Shown in pieces: positions 47,013 to 56,135 of a stretch of DNA of 64,000 nt. The position numbers were made by a program, and so were the translations under genes. Positions within the stretch are counted from its first letter, which is position 1. Each line of letters starts with the position of its first letter. Source of the DNA: JACDEA01 sp963742585 (GTDB taxonomy: Bacteria; Actinomycetota; Acidimicrobiia; Acidimicrobiales; JACDEA01); the NCBI GenBank assembly GCA_963742585.1, contig CAVUMI010000006.1, positions 434,001-498,000 on the forward strand. Direction: 5' to 3'. The notes beneath the pieces were generated by a model. That model made no database searches and was not told where the DNA came from. It was given only the letters and a program-made list of their open reading frames with translations.

Positions 47013-48558
47013 AGCCGAGCCGGCGCAACTCGTCGTCCTGGCGGGCTACCGCCTCGCGCCCTTCGGCGATGAAGCCGTCGATCTGGGTGAAATCGAAGCT
47101 GCCGCTGGCCTGGACGTTCGGGCGTATCACGACGTCCGCCAACGCCAGCTGCGCCTTGACCACTTCGGCCTCCATGAGGTTCACGGTCCGCAGCATCACG
47201 TTCAGAATGCTGGGCAGGCGGGCGCCAGGCGACGCCGTCGGGTCGACGTCCTTGCCGGCCACGTTCGAGGCGACCACCCGCTCGAAGCCGGCTTGACGCA
47301 GCGGTCCGGCCGGCAACGGATCGGTGACGCCACCATCGAGGAGCAGCCGGCCCTGGTGACGCCACGGATCAAACGCGCCCGGGATGCTCATGCTGGCCCG
47401 GAGCGCATCGGCCAGGGACCCGCTGTCGAAAACAACCTCCTCGCCGGTGAGCATGTCCGACGCAACGATGTACAGCGGCGTCGGCAGATCCGAAAAGCTG
47501 CGGCCGTCGAACCACCGGTCGAAGAGGTCGCGCAGCCGCCGTCCCTTGATGATGCCGGTGCGGGGAACGAGGTGGATGTCCCATCGGCGCGGGCGCAGCT
47601 GCGCAGCGAGGAGACGGATGTAGCCGGTTATCTCGTCGGTGGAGACGTGCGCGGCGATTCCTGCCGCTACCAGGGCACCGCCGCTCGAGCCCGCCACCGC
47701 ATCGAAATCAATGCCGCGCTCGCGCAGCCCGGCGATGACGCCGATGTGGGCCATGGTCTTGCTGCCGCCGCTCGACAATGCGAGCGCGACGGCTTGGCCA
47801 CTCACGCGCCGTGCCGCGACGGTAACCGACGCGGGATCATCGACTTCGAGAATGCGTTCCGCCGATTGCCGGGCGAGCACCCACGCCGGCAGCCGCGCGT
47901 CCGAGACGACCCACTCGGCGGTGTCGACGGCGGCGCGGGCGACGGGGCTGGCCGCTCGTCCCGCCTTCACGACGACGACGTCGAGTTCGCGGTACCGCTC
48001 GACCGCCATCTTGGCCAAGTCTGCAAGCGCCACCGTCCGCAGCGCGATCACTCCCACCTTCTGGCCCTGAGCAGCAATCGCCGCCGAAAGCGCGTCGGCC
48101 ACGCCCCCGAACGCCACCGTGACGCGGGTGACGTCACCTTGGGTCAACCGGCGGGTAGTCGTCACCAGCCGGCGGCCCAGTTCCGCGGACAGCTCGAGCG
48201 CGATCGCCGGGTGAGCGGAAAGGAGCTGGTCCAGGTCGTCGCGGGCCAGGCTCCACAACCGGCAGCTCGACGCGGCGCGCAGTGTCGCCGAACGCGGCTC
48301 GCCGAGCAACAGGGCCAGCTCGCCGGCGACGCTGCCGGACCCCAGCACCGCAATCGGCCGACTTCCCGGCCCCCGAACCACTTCGAGTTGGCCGGAGTCG
48401 ACGAAGTACATCGCGTCGGCCGCGTCGCCCTCGCGAAAAACCATCGCTCCCTTGCGAACCGTTCGCAGCTTCAGGCGGACGGCGATCGCGGCCAGGTCGT
48501 CAGCGGGCAACGACCGGAAGAAGGGGACCGATCGCAACCGGTCGTCGAGCGAGACCAT
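46999..48558 (-). CDS. cNMP-binding patatin-like phospholipase (NTE-type)
   Basis: 519 aa. N-terminal cNMP-binding domain (about 10-125; VAGELALLLGEPRSATL cassette), a linker domain (about 145-245), then a patatin domain (about 255-450) with oxyanion loop SSGGSKTMAHIG, nucleophile Ser in AGSSGGALV and catalytic Asp in LLDGGVTDPLP. The same arrangement is found in neuropathy-target-esterase relatives such as mycobacterial Rv2565-type proteins. Lysophospholipase/esterase activity controlled by cyclic nucleotide binding is inferred. Downstream gene on this strand is the cNMP protein's antisense; thiC lies 16 bp upstream. Confidence 0.9.
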   Translation of the reverse strand: MVSLDDRLRSVPFFRSLPADDLAAIAVRLKLRTVRKGAMVFREGDAADAMYFVDSGQLEVVRGPGSRPIAVLGSGSVAGELALLLGEPRSATLRAASSCRLWSLARDDLDQLLSAHPAIALELSAELGRRLVTTTRRLTQGDVTRVTVAFGGVADALSAAIAAQGQKVGVIALRTVALADLAKMAVERYRELDVVVVKAGRAASPVARAAVDTAEWVVSDARLPAWVLARQSAERILEVDDPASVTVAARRVSGQAVALALSSGGSKTMAHIGVIAGLRERGIDFDAVAGSSGGALVAAGIAAHVSTDEITGYIRLLAAQLRPRRWDIHLVPRTGIIKGRRLRDLFDRWFDGRSFSDLPTPLYIVASDMLTGEEVVFDSGSLADALRASMSIPGAFDPWRHQGRLLLDGGVTDPLPAGPLRQAGFERVVASNVAGKDVDPTASPGARLPSILNVMLRTVNLMEAEVVKAQLALADVVIRPNVQASGSFDFTQIDGFIAEGREAVARQDDELRRLGFTRS

Positions 48559-48574
48559 CCTCGCCGGAACCTAC

Positions 48575-50251
<1,677 letters not shown>

Positions 50252-50257
50252 TGCCAC

Positions 50258-50345
50258 TCCCTCCGCCGGCATTACCCGGTTCAGGTCAACGGTCGGCGCA
50301 GGTCGGCGCCCTCTCAGCCCGGTCCCTCCGAGCTCCCGTGGTCCC
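50258..50345 (-). promoter_or_regulatory. TPP riboswitch (THI element) of thiC
   Basis: On the minus strand the leader contains the THI-box core: GGACCGGGCTGAGAGGG (with CTGAGA) and further down ACCTGAACCGGGTAATGCCG followed by GGAGGGA. The last part overlaps the ribosome-binding site, so thiamine pyrophosphate binding would block translation initiation of thiC. Confidence 0.92.
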
Positions 50346-50353
50346 GAGCGTAC

Positions 50354-51616
50354 CTAGACCGCTCGTGCTTCCGATAGCCGTTTCTGAACAAGGTCGGCCA
50401 TCGACCATCGCGGCCTGATCCGGCCGATGAGCCCGGTCTGAACCATCAGGACGCGCCCAACCATGATCAGCTCGTCGGGCAGCTTGACGAGGGGGTCCTC
50501 CCTCGCCGCGGTCATGAGCTTGGCCCAGTTCTCCTCGCGAGCTTCGTCGGCCTCGTCGGAGTCGAACAGGCTGGCCCAGGCAACGAGCGAGCCGACGTCG
50601 CCCGAGCGGGTCCGGAACCCCAGCTGGTCGAGGGCGGCCGCCGCCGTCGCCGCGTCGCCGGTCATCCCTGATTCGTAGAGGTCGCACATCCCGAGCCGCG
50701 TGGCCGGACTGAGCGTCGCGCACGCGCCGAAGTCGACGATCCCGAGAGCCTCACCTTGACCCTGGAGCAAGAAGTTGCCCGGGTGCGGATCGGCGTGGAG
50801 AAAACCGTCGACGAGGATCTGCTTCAGGTAGGCGTCGACCAGGATCAAGGTGGCGGCGTCGGCGGTGTCCTGGTCGCAGGTGGCCAGCGCGCGGGCCAGG
50901 TTCTCGCCCTCCACCCAGTCCATCACCAGCACTCGACCGTGGGAGATGTCGTGATGCACGCCCGGCACCACCACCTGCGGCTCGTCGGCAAAGTTGCCGG
51001 CGAAGCGCTCGATGTTGCGCGCTTCGTTCACGTAGTCCAGCTCCTCGAGAATGACCCGTTCGAGCTCGCCGGAGATGGTGGGCAGGTCGACGCTGCGGAC
51101 GAAGCGGGCGACCAACCCCAGCATGCGGCGCGTGTCGCGCGCCTCGGCGGGCACGATCTCCGACACCCGCGGGTACTGAACCTTGACCGCGACGACGCGG
51201 CCGTCGGCGCGCACAGCTCGATGCACCTGGGCCAGCGACGCGGCCGACGCCGACTCGGTGTCGAACGCGGTGAACAACTCGTCGGGGGGACCGACGTCGG
51301 CCGCGATGATCTTGCGAATGACCGACGCCGGCGCGGGCGGCACGCGGTCCTGCAACTTCGACAACTCACGGACGTACGCCTCGGGCAGGAGGTCGGGCCG
51401 CGCCGACGCGAACTGACCGAACTTGAGGAACCCGCCGCGCAGGTGAACGGCGGTACGATGGAGGTCCGCGGCGCCGAGCTCGTGGCAGCGTTCGAGGCTC
51501 GGCGAGGGGACGCCCGGCAGCCGGCGCATGCCGTAACGGGACGCAACTCGGGCCGCGGTCGAATAGATCGTGGCCCGCCGGCCCCAACGTGATCCGGGCA
51601 GCTCCCACTCGTTCAT
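50354..51616 (-). CDS. ABC1/AarF (UbiB-like) atypical kinase
   Basis: 420 aa from ATG 51616 (the longer frame to 51862 would overlap the divergent cupredoxin). The ABC1 signature is clear: the KxGQ motif in GGFLKFGQFASARPDLLP, the Ala-rich loop ASAASLAQVHRA, ATP-binding VVAVKVQYP, then DGFLHADPHPGNFLL and IVDFGAC. UbiB-family proteins bind ATP and support isoprenoid-quinone or lipid metabolism. Its promoter region is only 18 bp from the cupredoxin start, so regulation overlaps. Confidence 0.9.
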   Translation of the reverse strand: MNEWELPGSRWGRRATIYSTAARVASRYGMRRLPGVPSPSLERCHELGAADLHRTAVHLRGGFLKFGQFASARPDLLPEAYVRELSKLQDRVPPAPASVIRKIIAADVGPPDELFTAFDTESASAASLAQVHRAVRADGRVVAVKVQYPRVSEIVPAEARDTRRMLGLVARFVRSVDLPTISGELERVILEELDYVNEARNIERFAGNFADEPQVVVPGVHHDISHGRVLVMDWVEGENLARALATCDQDTADAATLILVDAYLKQILVDGFLHADPHPGNFLLQGQGEALGIVDFGACATLSPATRLGMCDLYESGMTGDAATAAAALDQLGFRTRSGDVGSLVAWASLFDSDEADEAREENWAKLMTAAREDPLVKLPDELIMVGRVLMVQTGLIGRIRPRWSMADLVQKRLSEARAV

Positions 51617-51634
51617 CGGAATAGCCTGCCCGGA

Positions 51635-52030
51635 ATGCGCCGACTCGTGATGCTCGCTGCCCTGCTCGTCGCGCTGCTCGCCGGCTGCGGGCGCGGTCAA
51701 GACCCTGCCATCGGCGAAGGCCAGGCCGACGGGCCCGCCGAGACCGAGCACACGGTGGTGGCAAAGGACATCCAGTTCGACAAGACCACGTTGACTGCGC
51801 CGGCCGGCAAGGAACTCACGATCACCTTCCGGAACGAGGACACCACCCCGCACAGTTTCCATCTGTCCGCCGGAACAGCCGGCGAGATCAAGACTGACGT
51901 GAAGCCCGGTCCGTCAACCGACACCGTGAAGGTCACCCTTCAGGTGCCGGCGAGCTACAGCTACCAGTGCGACGTCCACCCGTCGGCAATGAAGGGCAAC
52001 CTCGTTGTCGTCAAGGCCGACGAGACCTAA
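51635..52030 (+). CDS. Cupredoxin-domain lipoprotein
   Basis: 131 aa. Lipoprotein signal with lipobox LLAGC (Cys 18), a short linker, then a plastocyanin-like fold of about 90 residues. Type-1 copper ligands are visible: His in TTPHSFHL and the C-terminal loop YQCDVHPSAM supplying Cys, His and Met. Predicted membrane-tethered electron carrier or copper-binding protein outside the membrane. The start is fixed by the signal peptide. Divergent from the ABC1 kinase gene. Confidence 0.9.
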   Translation: MRRLVMLAALLVALLAGCGRGQDPAIGEGQADGPAETEHTVVAKDIQFDKTTLTAPAGKELTITFRNEDTTPHSFHLSAGTAGEIKTDVKPGPSTDTVKVTLQVPASYSYQCDVHPSAMKGNLVVVKADET

Positions 52031-52033
52031 GCG

Positions 52034-53020
52034 CTAGCCCACACCTTCGAAGACGGCGGCGCGTACACCGCGGCGAGCCAACTCCTGGAGGAACGGCACC
52101 GCATCGTCGACCAGCTCGGCCAGGCCGGCCGCGCCCGCTCGCGATAGCCGGCCCTCGGCAGCCCAGGCGGCGCTAACAGCGGCCACGGCTCCCGCGGCGA
52201 CTGCCGGGCGATCCATCACACCGAGGACGCGCACGTCGGAACCGGTTCCTCGCCGACCTCGCACCTCGACCCGCACTGCACCGACCGCGCCCTCGGGGTG
52301 AGGACGGCGGAGCATCGGCAGCCGGGCCGTCAGCCGGTCCCGGCGACTGGCGGCAACGCGCGCGGTGACCCGTTGCACGCCCGGGAAGGCCGGTACGAGA
52401 GTGAGCGCGTCGGGAAGGCCGCCGCGGTAGCAGTCGAGGCCGCCGATCGGATCAGGAAACCAGCACAGCTCACGACCCGAGCCACCGGGGCGGCGCTGCC
52501 ACGCACCATCGCGCCAGTCGATCGCTTCGGCGCCCAGGGTGCGGTGATGTTGGTGAGCGCACGCCGGTCCGCCGGTGCCAGCGCGGGCCACGTGAATCTC
52601 ATCCACCGAATCGAAGCCAGCGGCGGCATGGCGGGCGAGCACGCAGGACAGCCCCGGGCCGAAGGCGGCGCCGACCGCAACCACCAGCGCGCGCTCGCGG
52701 GCCTCGGCGTCGAGGTCGAGCAGCGCACGGACGTCCTCTGGAGAATCAGCGACCGAGACAACGTGTGCGCCGTATTCCAGCGCGACCTCCGCCGCAGCCC
52801 GGTGGCGCCCCGAGCCGGCCAGCACGACGACGTCGACGTTGGCCAGCGCCTCCGGACCCCACTCCCCCACGACGGCCGGTGCGCCGACGGCGGCGACCAC
52901 CGCGTCAGCCCGCGGCCTGATCGCGTCGGTGACCACCAGGCCCTCGAGCCCCTCGGTCGTGTGCAGCTGGCGGGCGACCCGGCTACCTACCGCGCCGGCG
53001 CCCACGACGACGGCGCGCAC
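52034..53020 (-). CDS. Saccharopine dehydrogenase-like NAD(P)-binding protein
   Basis: 328 aa, GTG start. Rossmann fold at the N-terminus (VVVGAGAVGSRVARQL) and the pattern DVVVLAGSGRHRAAAEVALEYGAHVVSVAD, then AAFGPGLSCVLARHAA, as in the saccharopine dehydrogenase NADP-binding group. It converges with the cupredoxin gene and begins 3 bp after the small gene at 53024-53161, its operon partner. Substrate unknown. Confidence 0.8.
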   Translation of the reverse strand: MRAVVVGAGAVGSRVARQLHTTEGLEGLVVTDAIRPRADAVVAAVGAPAVVGEWGPEALANVDVVVLAGSGRHRAAAEVALEYGAHVVSVADSPEDVRALLDLDAEARERALVVAVGAAFGPGLSCVLARHAAAGFDSVDEIHVARAGTGGPACAHQHHRTLGAEAIDWRDGAWQRRPGGSGRELCWFPDPIGGLDCYRGGLPDALTLVPAFPGVQRVTARVAASRRDRLTARLPMLRRPHPEGAVGAVRVEVRGRRGTGSDVRVLGVMDRPAVAAGAVAAVSAAWAAEGRLSRAGAAGLAELVDDAVPFLQELARRGVRAAVFEGVG

Positions 53021-53023
53021 CGG

Positions 53024-53161
53024 TTACCTCAGGTCCGTGCCGGACAGCTCGCGCCACCCGCCGCCTTGAGGCGGCACACCACCAGATCCACGCAAACGCA
53101 CGACCCCAGCAACCGCTGCAGCAGCCACAAGGGCGAGCAGCGCGCGGCGAAAAGCTTTCAC
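53024..53161 (-). CDS. Small membrane-anchored peptide upstream of the dehydrogenase-like gene
   Basis: 45 aa from GTG 53161. N-terminus VKAFRRALLALVAAAAVAGV is one hydrophobic helix; the rest is short and Gly/Arg-rich (PPQGGGWRELSGTDLR). The stop is 3 bp before the next gene's start, so translation is probably coupled. It resembles the small conserved actinobacterial peptides ending in a WRELSG-type motif, but I do not know a function. Confidence 0.55.
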   Translation of the reverse strand: MKAFRRALLALVAAAAVAGVVRLRGSGGVPPQGGGWRELSGTDLR

Positions 53162-53245
53162 AATCCCGACGCTAGCGGGACGGGTGGCTCGGCGGTTCGT
53201 GGCGGTGCCAGGTGGCAGGTCAACTACCTGGCACCGCCTCGACCG

Positions 53246-53425
53246 TTAGGCGCTGGGACGGACCAACGCCATGGCGGCTAGCACGAGCAGACTGGTGGGA
53301 GCCTGCTCGAGCTCGCCGGGCACGTATGCCGACCCCGGGGTGGTCGTCAACGAGTCGACCAAGCCGCTGCGACCGACCCGACGGCGGCGCAACTCTTCGG
53401 CAAGCTCGATGGAATCAACGATCAT
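53246..53425 (-). CDS. Hypothetical small protein
   Basis: 59 aa from ATG 53425 (IVDSIELAEELRRRRVGRSG, then two short hydrophobic stretches near the end, PTSLLVLAAMALV). No motif recognised and no strong ribosome-binding site, so it may not be a gene. Confidence 0.3.
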   Translation of the reverse strand: MIVDSIELAEELRRRRVGRSGLVDSLTTTPGSAYVPGELEQAPTSLLVLAAMALVRPSA

Positions 53426-53523
53426 CCGGTGCCCCTTCGGGCCAAGGTTCCACCCCCAGCCCTGTGGACCACAAGAGGGCAAGCTGTGGATCTACGCGCC
53501 CAACTCTGTGGGCAACTTTGGCG

Positions 53524-53826
53524 TCAGCCGGACTGCTGTTCCACTTCCCGGAAACGACGGAAGGCATGCATGTCGTAGTCGAGGCCGTAGACCCGTTTGA
53601 GATCGACGACCGCGGCGAGCGAGCGCTTGCCCAGCGCGCTCCACGCCTGTTCGCCCTCCTCGCCCGGCACAGGCTCGAACGAGTGCAGCACGATCTTCTC
53701 GAGCAGCTGGCCAAGTGTCATGTTCTCGAATTCGGCCAGGCCCTTGAGGACCTTCACCAGGTTCCGCTCCATCCGCACGCCCAGCTGCACACGGTCGACG
53801 GGGAGGGTGTCGGTGTCTGTCGGCAT
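53524..53826 (-). CDS. Small, probably DNA-binding (ribbon-helix-helix-like) protein
   Basis: 100 aa from ATG 53826. The first part fits a short strand and two helices (DRVQLGVRMERNLVKVLKGL, AEFENMTLGQLLEKIVLHSF), the order of a ribbon-helix-helix domain; the rest is a helical tail with KRVYGLDYDMHAFRRF. An inverted repeat (53826-53849) covers its start codon and could be its own operator. Family not identified. Confidence 0.55.
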   Translation of the reverse strand: MPTDTDTLPVDRVQLGVRMERNLVKVLKGLAEFENMTLGQLLEKIVLHSFEPVPGEEGEQAWSALGKRSLAAVVDLKRVYGLDYDMHAFRRFREVEQQSG

Positions 53827-53849
53827 GGTCCCACGGTACCATGGGACCA
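53826..53849. promoter_or_regulatory. Inverted repeat over a start codon, candidate operator
   Basis: TGGTCCCA (53826-53833) and TGGGACCA (53842-53849) with an 8-bp spacer, all eight pairs matching. It overlaps the ATG of the small ribbon-helix-helix-like gene, a position that would suit autorepression. Confidence 0.45.
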
Positions 53850-53866
53850 AATCGGCGTTGCTGAAT

Positions 53867-54979
53867 TTATGAGAACGCGGGGAAGATCGGCGGGGGCGGA
53901 CTCCCGGCGTCTTCCCATCGATCACGCATTGCGGTGGCGAGGGCTGCGAACCAGTCGGCGAGCGGCAATAGCACTTTGGCGCTGTCGGCGACACGCACGA
54001 ACACATCGATCTGTTGGAGTAGCTGCGTGCGCCGCCGCCACGACTCGGCCGGGGTCTGATCGTCGGCCGCCAGCTTGGCGAGCCGCTGGACGCGCACCGC
54101 GAGTTCAGCGCCGCAGCCGATGGCCAGCATGCGCCGGTACGCCTTGTCGTCATCAGCCGCCGGGATGCCCGCGACCAGCCGCTGACGGTACGCGTTGTCG
54201 GCGGCGTCGATGACCCCCTGCGGCAACACTGCCCAGTGCGCGCTGTAGTGCGGGAACGGGAAGTGGAGCGCGGCCGCCTCGCAGCCGACGTGTCGAAAGC
54301 CTGATCCCTCGAAGTCGATGAGTCGCGCGCCGTCGGCAGTCAGGATCACGTTGTTCGGCGTTGGGTCGGCGTGGTTGAACGCCAGGAACGCGGCAGGATC
54401 CCGCAATTGCGCGCAGAGCCAACCGATGTCGGTTCCCGCTTGACCCGCGTCCGGGAATCGCAGCTCGCGCGTTAGCTGCACAACCTGATGCCACCGCTCA
54501 ACTCCCGGCCACGGTCCGTAGCGCTCTGCGTCGTCGGGCGGCAGCGTCCGCGCCGTCGCGGCATGGAGGTGGCCGAGCAACTCACCGAATGCGACAAATC
54601 CGTTCGAAGCCAAGGAGGGGTCCGGCCCCAACAGCGCGTCTTCAAGGGTCGGTCCCGTGAGGTCGCTCAGTACCAGGACCCCAAGGGCTTCGTCAGCGGC
54701 GAGCACGTCGGGGCCGATGCCAAGCCCGCGGACCAACTGCAGACCTGCCCGTTCGCGCTCAACATGGCGGCCGGCTCCCCAGTCGCCGCCAACGGCGCGA
54801 CGGGTCTTCACGATCACCGTGTCACCGCTTGGTGACACCGGATAGTCCAGGGTGAACCGGGTCACCGGCGCCCAGTCGCTGCCAAGCGGCTCTTCACCAA
54901 CCACCGAGACCGGGCACGCCACCAGTTCCGAGACAAGCCTCAGGGCGCGTGCCCGGTCGCGATCCGAGAGCGGGTTCAT
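53867..54979 (-). CDS. Phosphotransferase family protein (APH/choline-kinase-like)
   Basis: 370 aa from ATG 54979. Kinase-like fold with nucleotide-binding DTVIVKTRR, catalytic loop FNHADPTPNNVIL (Asp in HAD, Asn pair) and DFE in place of DFG (LIDFEGSGFRH). The family phosphorylates small hydroxylated molecules such as aminoglycosides, choline or homoserine; which one cannot be told. No resistance context nearby. Next to tRNA-Ile. Confidence 0.82.
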   Translation of the reverse strand: MNPLSDRDRARALRLVSELVACPVSVVGEEPLGSDWAPVTRFTLDYPVSPSGDTVIVKTRRAVGGDWGAGRHVERERAGLQLVRGLGIGPDVLAADEALGVLVLSDLTGPTLEDALLGPDPSLASNGFVAFGELLGHLHAATARTLPPDDAERYGPWPGVERWHQVVQLTRELRFPDAGQAGTDIGWLCAQLRDPAAFLAFNHADPTPNNVILTADGARLIDFEGSGFRHVGCEAAALHFPFPHYSAHWAVLPQGVIDAADNAYRQRLVAGIPAADDDKAYRRMLAIGCGAELAVRVQRLAKLAADDQTPAESWRRRTQLLQQIDVFVRVADSAKVLLPLADWFAALATAMRDRWEDAGSPPPPIFPAFS

Positions 54980-54993
54980 CACAGCGAATCGGG

Positions 54994-55067
54994 TGGGGCT
55001 ACGTGGAGTCGAACCACGGACCTCAGCATTATCAGTGCTGCGCTCTAACCAGCTGAGCTATAGCCCC
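54994..55067 (-). tRNA. tRNA-Ile (anticodon GAT)
   Basis: 74 nt without encoded CCA (CCC follows). Acceptor GGGGCTA/TAGCCCC fully paired, anticodon loop CTGATAA (GAT), T-arm CGTGG TTCGACT CCACG. Located downstream of gyrA and the DUF3566 gene, as in many actinobacteria. Confidence 0.96.
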
Positions 55068-55096
55068 AAAACACGGCGCGCCTCCGGCGCGACGGA

Positions 55097-55489
55097 TTAG
55101 CGCGGCGACCTTACACGCCGGTGCCGCGGCGCCGAATCGCGTTGCTCCTCGCTGACGATCACCTCGACACCGCCGACCACGTCGCTGATCAGGTTGTACA
55201 GGACGGCGACGAGAACGTTCACCCCGGTGCCAAGCATCACCAGGAGGAGCCCGCCGACCGTCATGCCTCGAAGCATCGCCAGCGCATCGAAGCGGAACGA
55301 CTCCAGAGCGAACAGCTCCTTGATCACGTCCTCGATGTTGTCGACGGCGCCGGCGACGGTGGCCACCGCCCACAGGACCACGGCGGCAACCACGACGACG
55401 AGGTAGAAGCTGAGGTAGAGGAGGACGGAGAATCGCAGCACGCTGAGGCTGTCGACTTTCGAGACGACTCGCCGCACGGGGCGTGCCAT
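55097..55489 (-). CDS. DUF3566 family membrane protein
   Basis: 130 aa from ATG 55489 with AGGAGG upstream. N-terminal RRVVSKVDSLSVLRFSVLLY is the family's typical start, followed by two TM helices (SFYLVVVVAAVVLWAVATVAG and GGLLLVMLGTGVNVLVAVLYN) separated by an acidic loop. DUF3566 proteins sit downstream of gyrA in actinobacteria; the function is unknown. Confidence 0.88.
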   Translation of the reverse strand: MARPVRRVVSKVDSLSVLRFSVLLYLSFYLVVVVAAVVLWAVATVAGAVDNIEDVIKELFALESFRFDALAMLRGMTVGGLLLVMLGTGVNVLVAVLYNLISDVVGGVEVIVSEEQRDSAPRHRRVRSPR

Positions 55490-55527
55490 CGAGGCCTCCT
55501 GTGGTCGGTGGGAGAGGGTCAGCGTAG

Positions 55528-56109
55528 CTAGTGGGTTCCCTCGCTCGGCGGCGGACACACTTCGAAGTACGTCGGGCGGGGCGCCGGCGCCGGCTGGCAC
55601 AACCCGGCTTGTCCGGCCACCGTGCGAAGCCGGTCGACGAACTCCGCCGTGGTGTCGATGGCCAGGCCGCCGTCGCGGACCGCCTTCACCGGGACTTGGC
55701 GACCGAGCAACTGTGCAGCCCTCGCCAGCACAGCGCGAAGGGCAGGCGCGGCGCCGCGCGGCTCACCTCCCCCGTCTTCCCGACGCGCCTTAGCGGTAGC
55801 CGCCGCATCGCGGACTCGAACGCGAACCTTCACGTCGCGTCCCTTGGCCTCGTAGCGCACCACGGCACCGGCGTTCGCCTTGGCGATCTCGTCAGCCGCC
55901 GACCGACCGCCGACCGCCCCGGCCAGCGCCGCAGCGTCAGCCGCGGTCCTGGCGTCGGCCCGATCGGCGGCGGCCGCTCCGAACCTGACCACCACGAGGC
56001 AGAGGAGTCCCGCCGCTACCAGGATCACCGCAACCAGCGGGGCGACCTGCCCACGTTCGTGCTCATCGGCGCGCCTCCTTCGCCTTCTGTCCGGATCTCG
56101 GCCGCTCAC
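55528..56109 (-). CDS. TadE/TadG-like membrane protein
   Basis: 193 aa. A cytoplasmic Arg-rich start (RDPDRRRRRRADEHERGQ), then a hydrophobic segment VAPLVAVILVAAGLLCLVVV with the GQVAP prepilin-like pattern, then RTAADAAALAGAVGG, typical of TadE/TadG/Rv3654c-type pseudopilins. The remaining part is extracytoplasmic and unassigned. It could cooperate with the orphan Flp pilin at 1445, but that is far away. Begins 27 bp after gyrA's stop. Confidence 0.75.
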   Translation of the reverse strand: MSGRDPDRRRRRRADEHERGQVAPLVAVILVAAGLLCLVVVRFGAAAADRADARTAADAAALAGAVGGRSAADEIAKANAGAVVRYEAKGRDVKVRVRVRDAAATAKARREDGGGEPRGAAPALRAVLARAAQLLGRQVPVKAVRDGGLAIDTTAEFVDRLRTVAGQAGLCQPAPAPRPTYFEVCPPPSEGTH

Positions 56110-56135
56110 AGCGGCACGGATGGGGACAGAACCGG

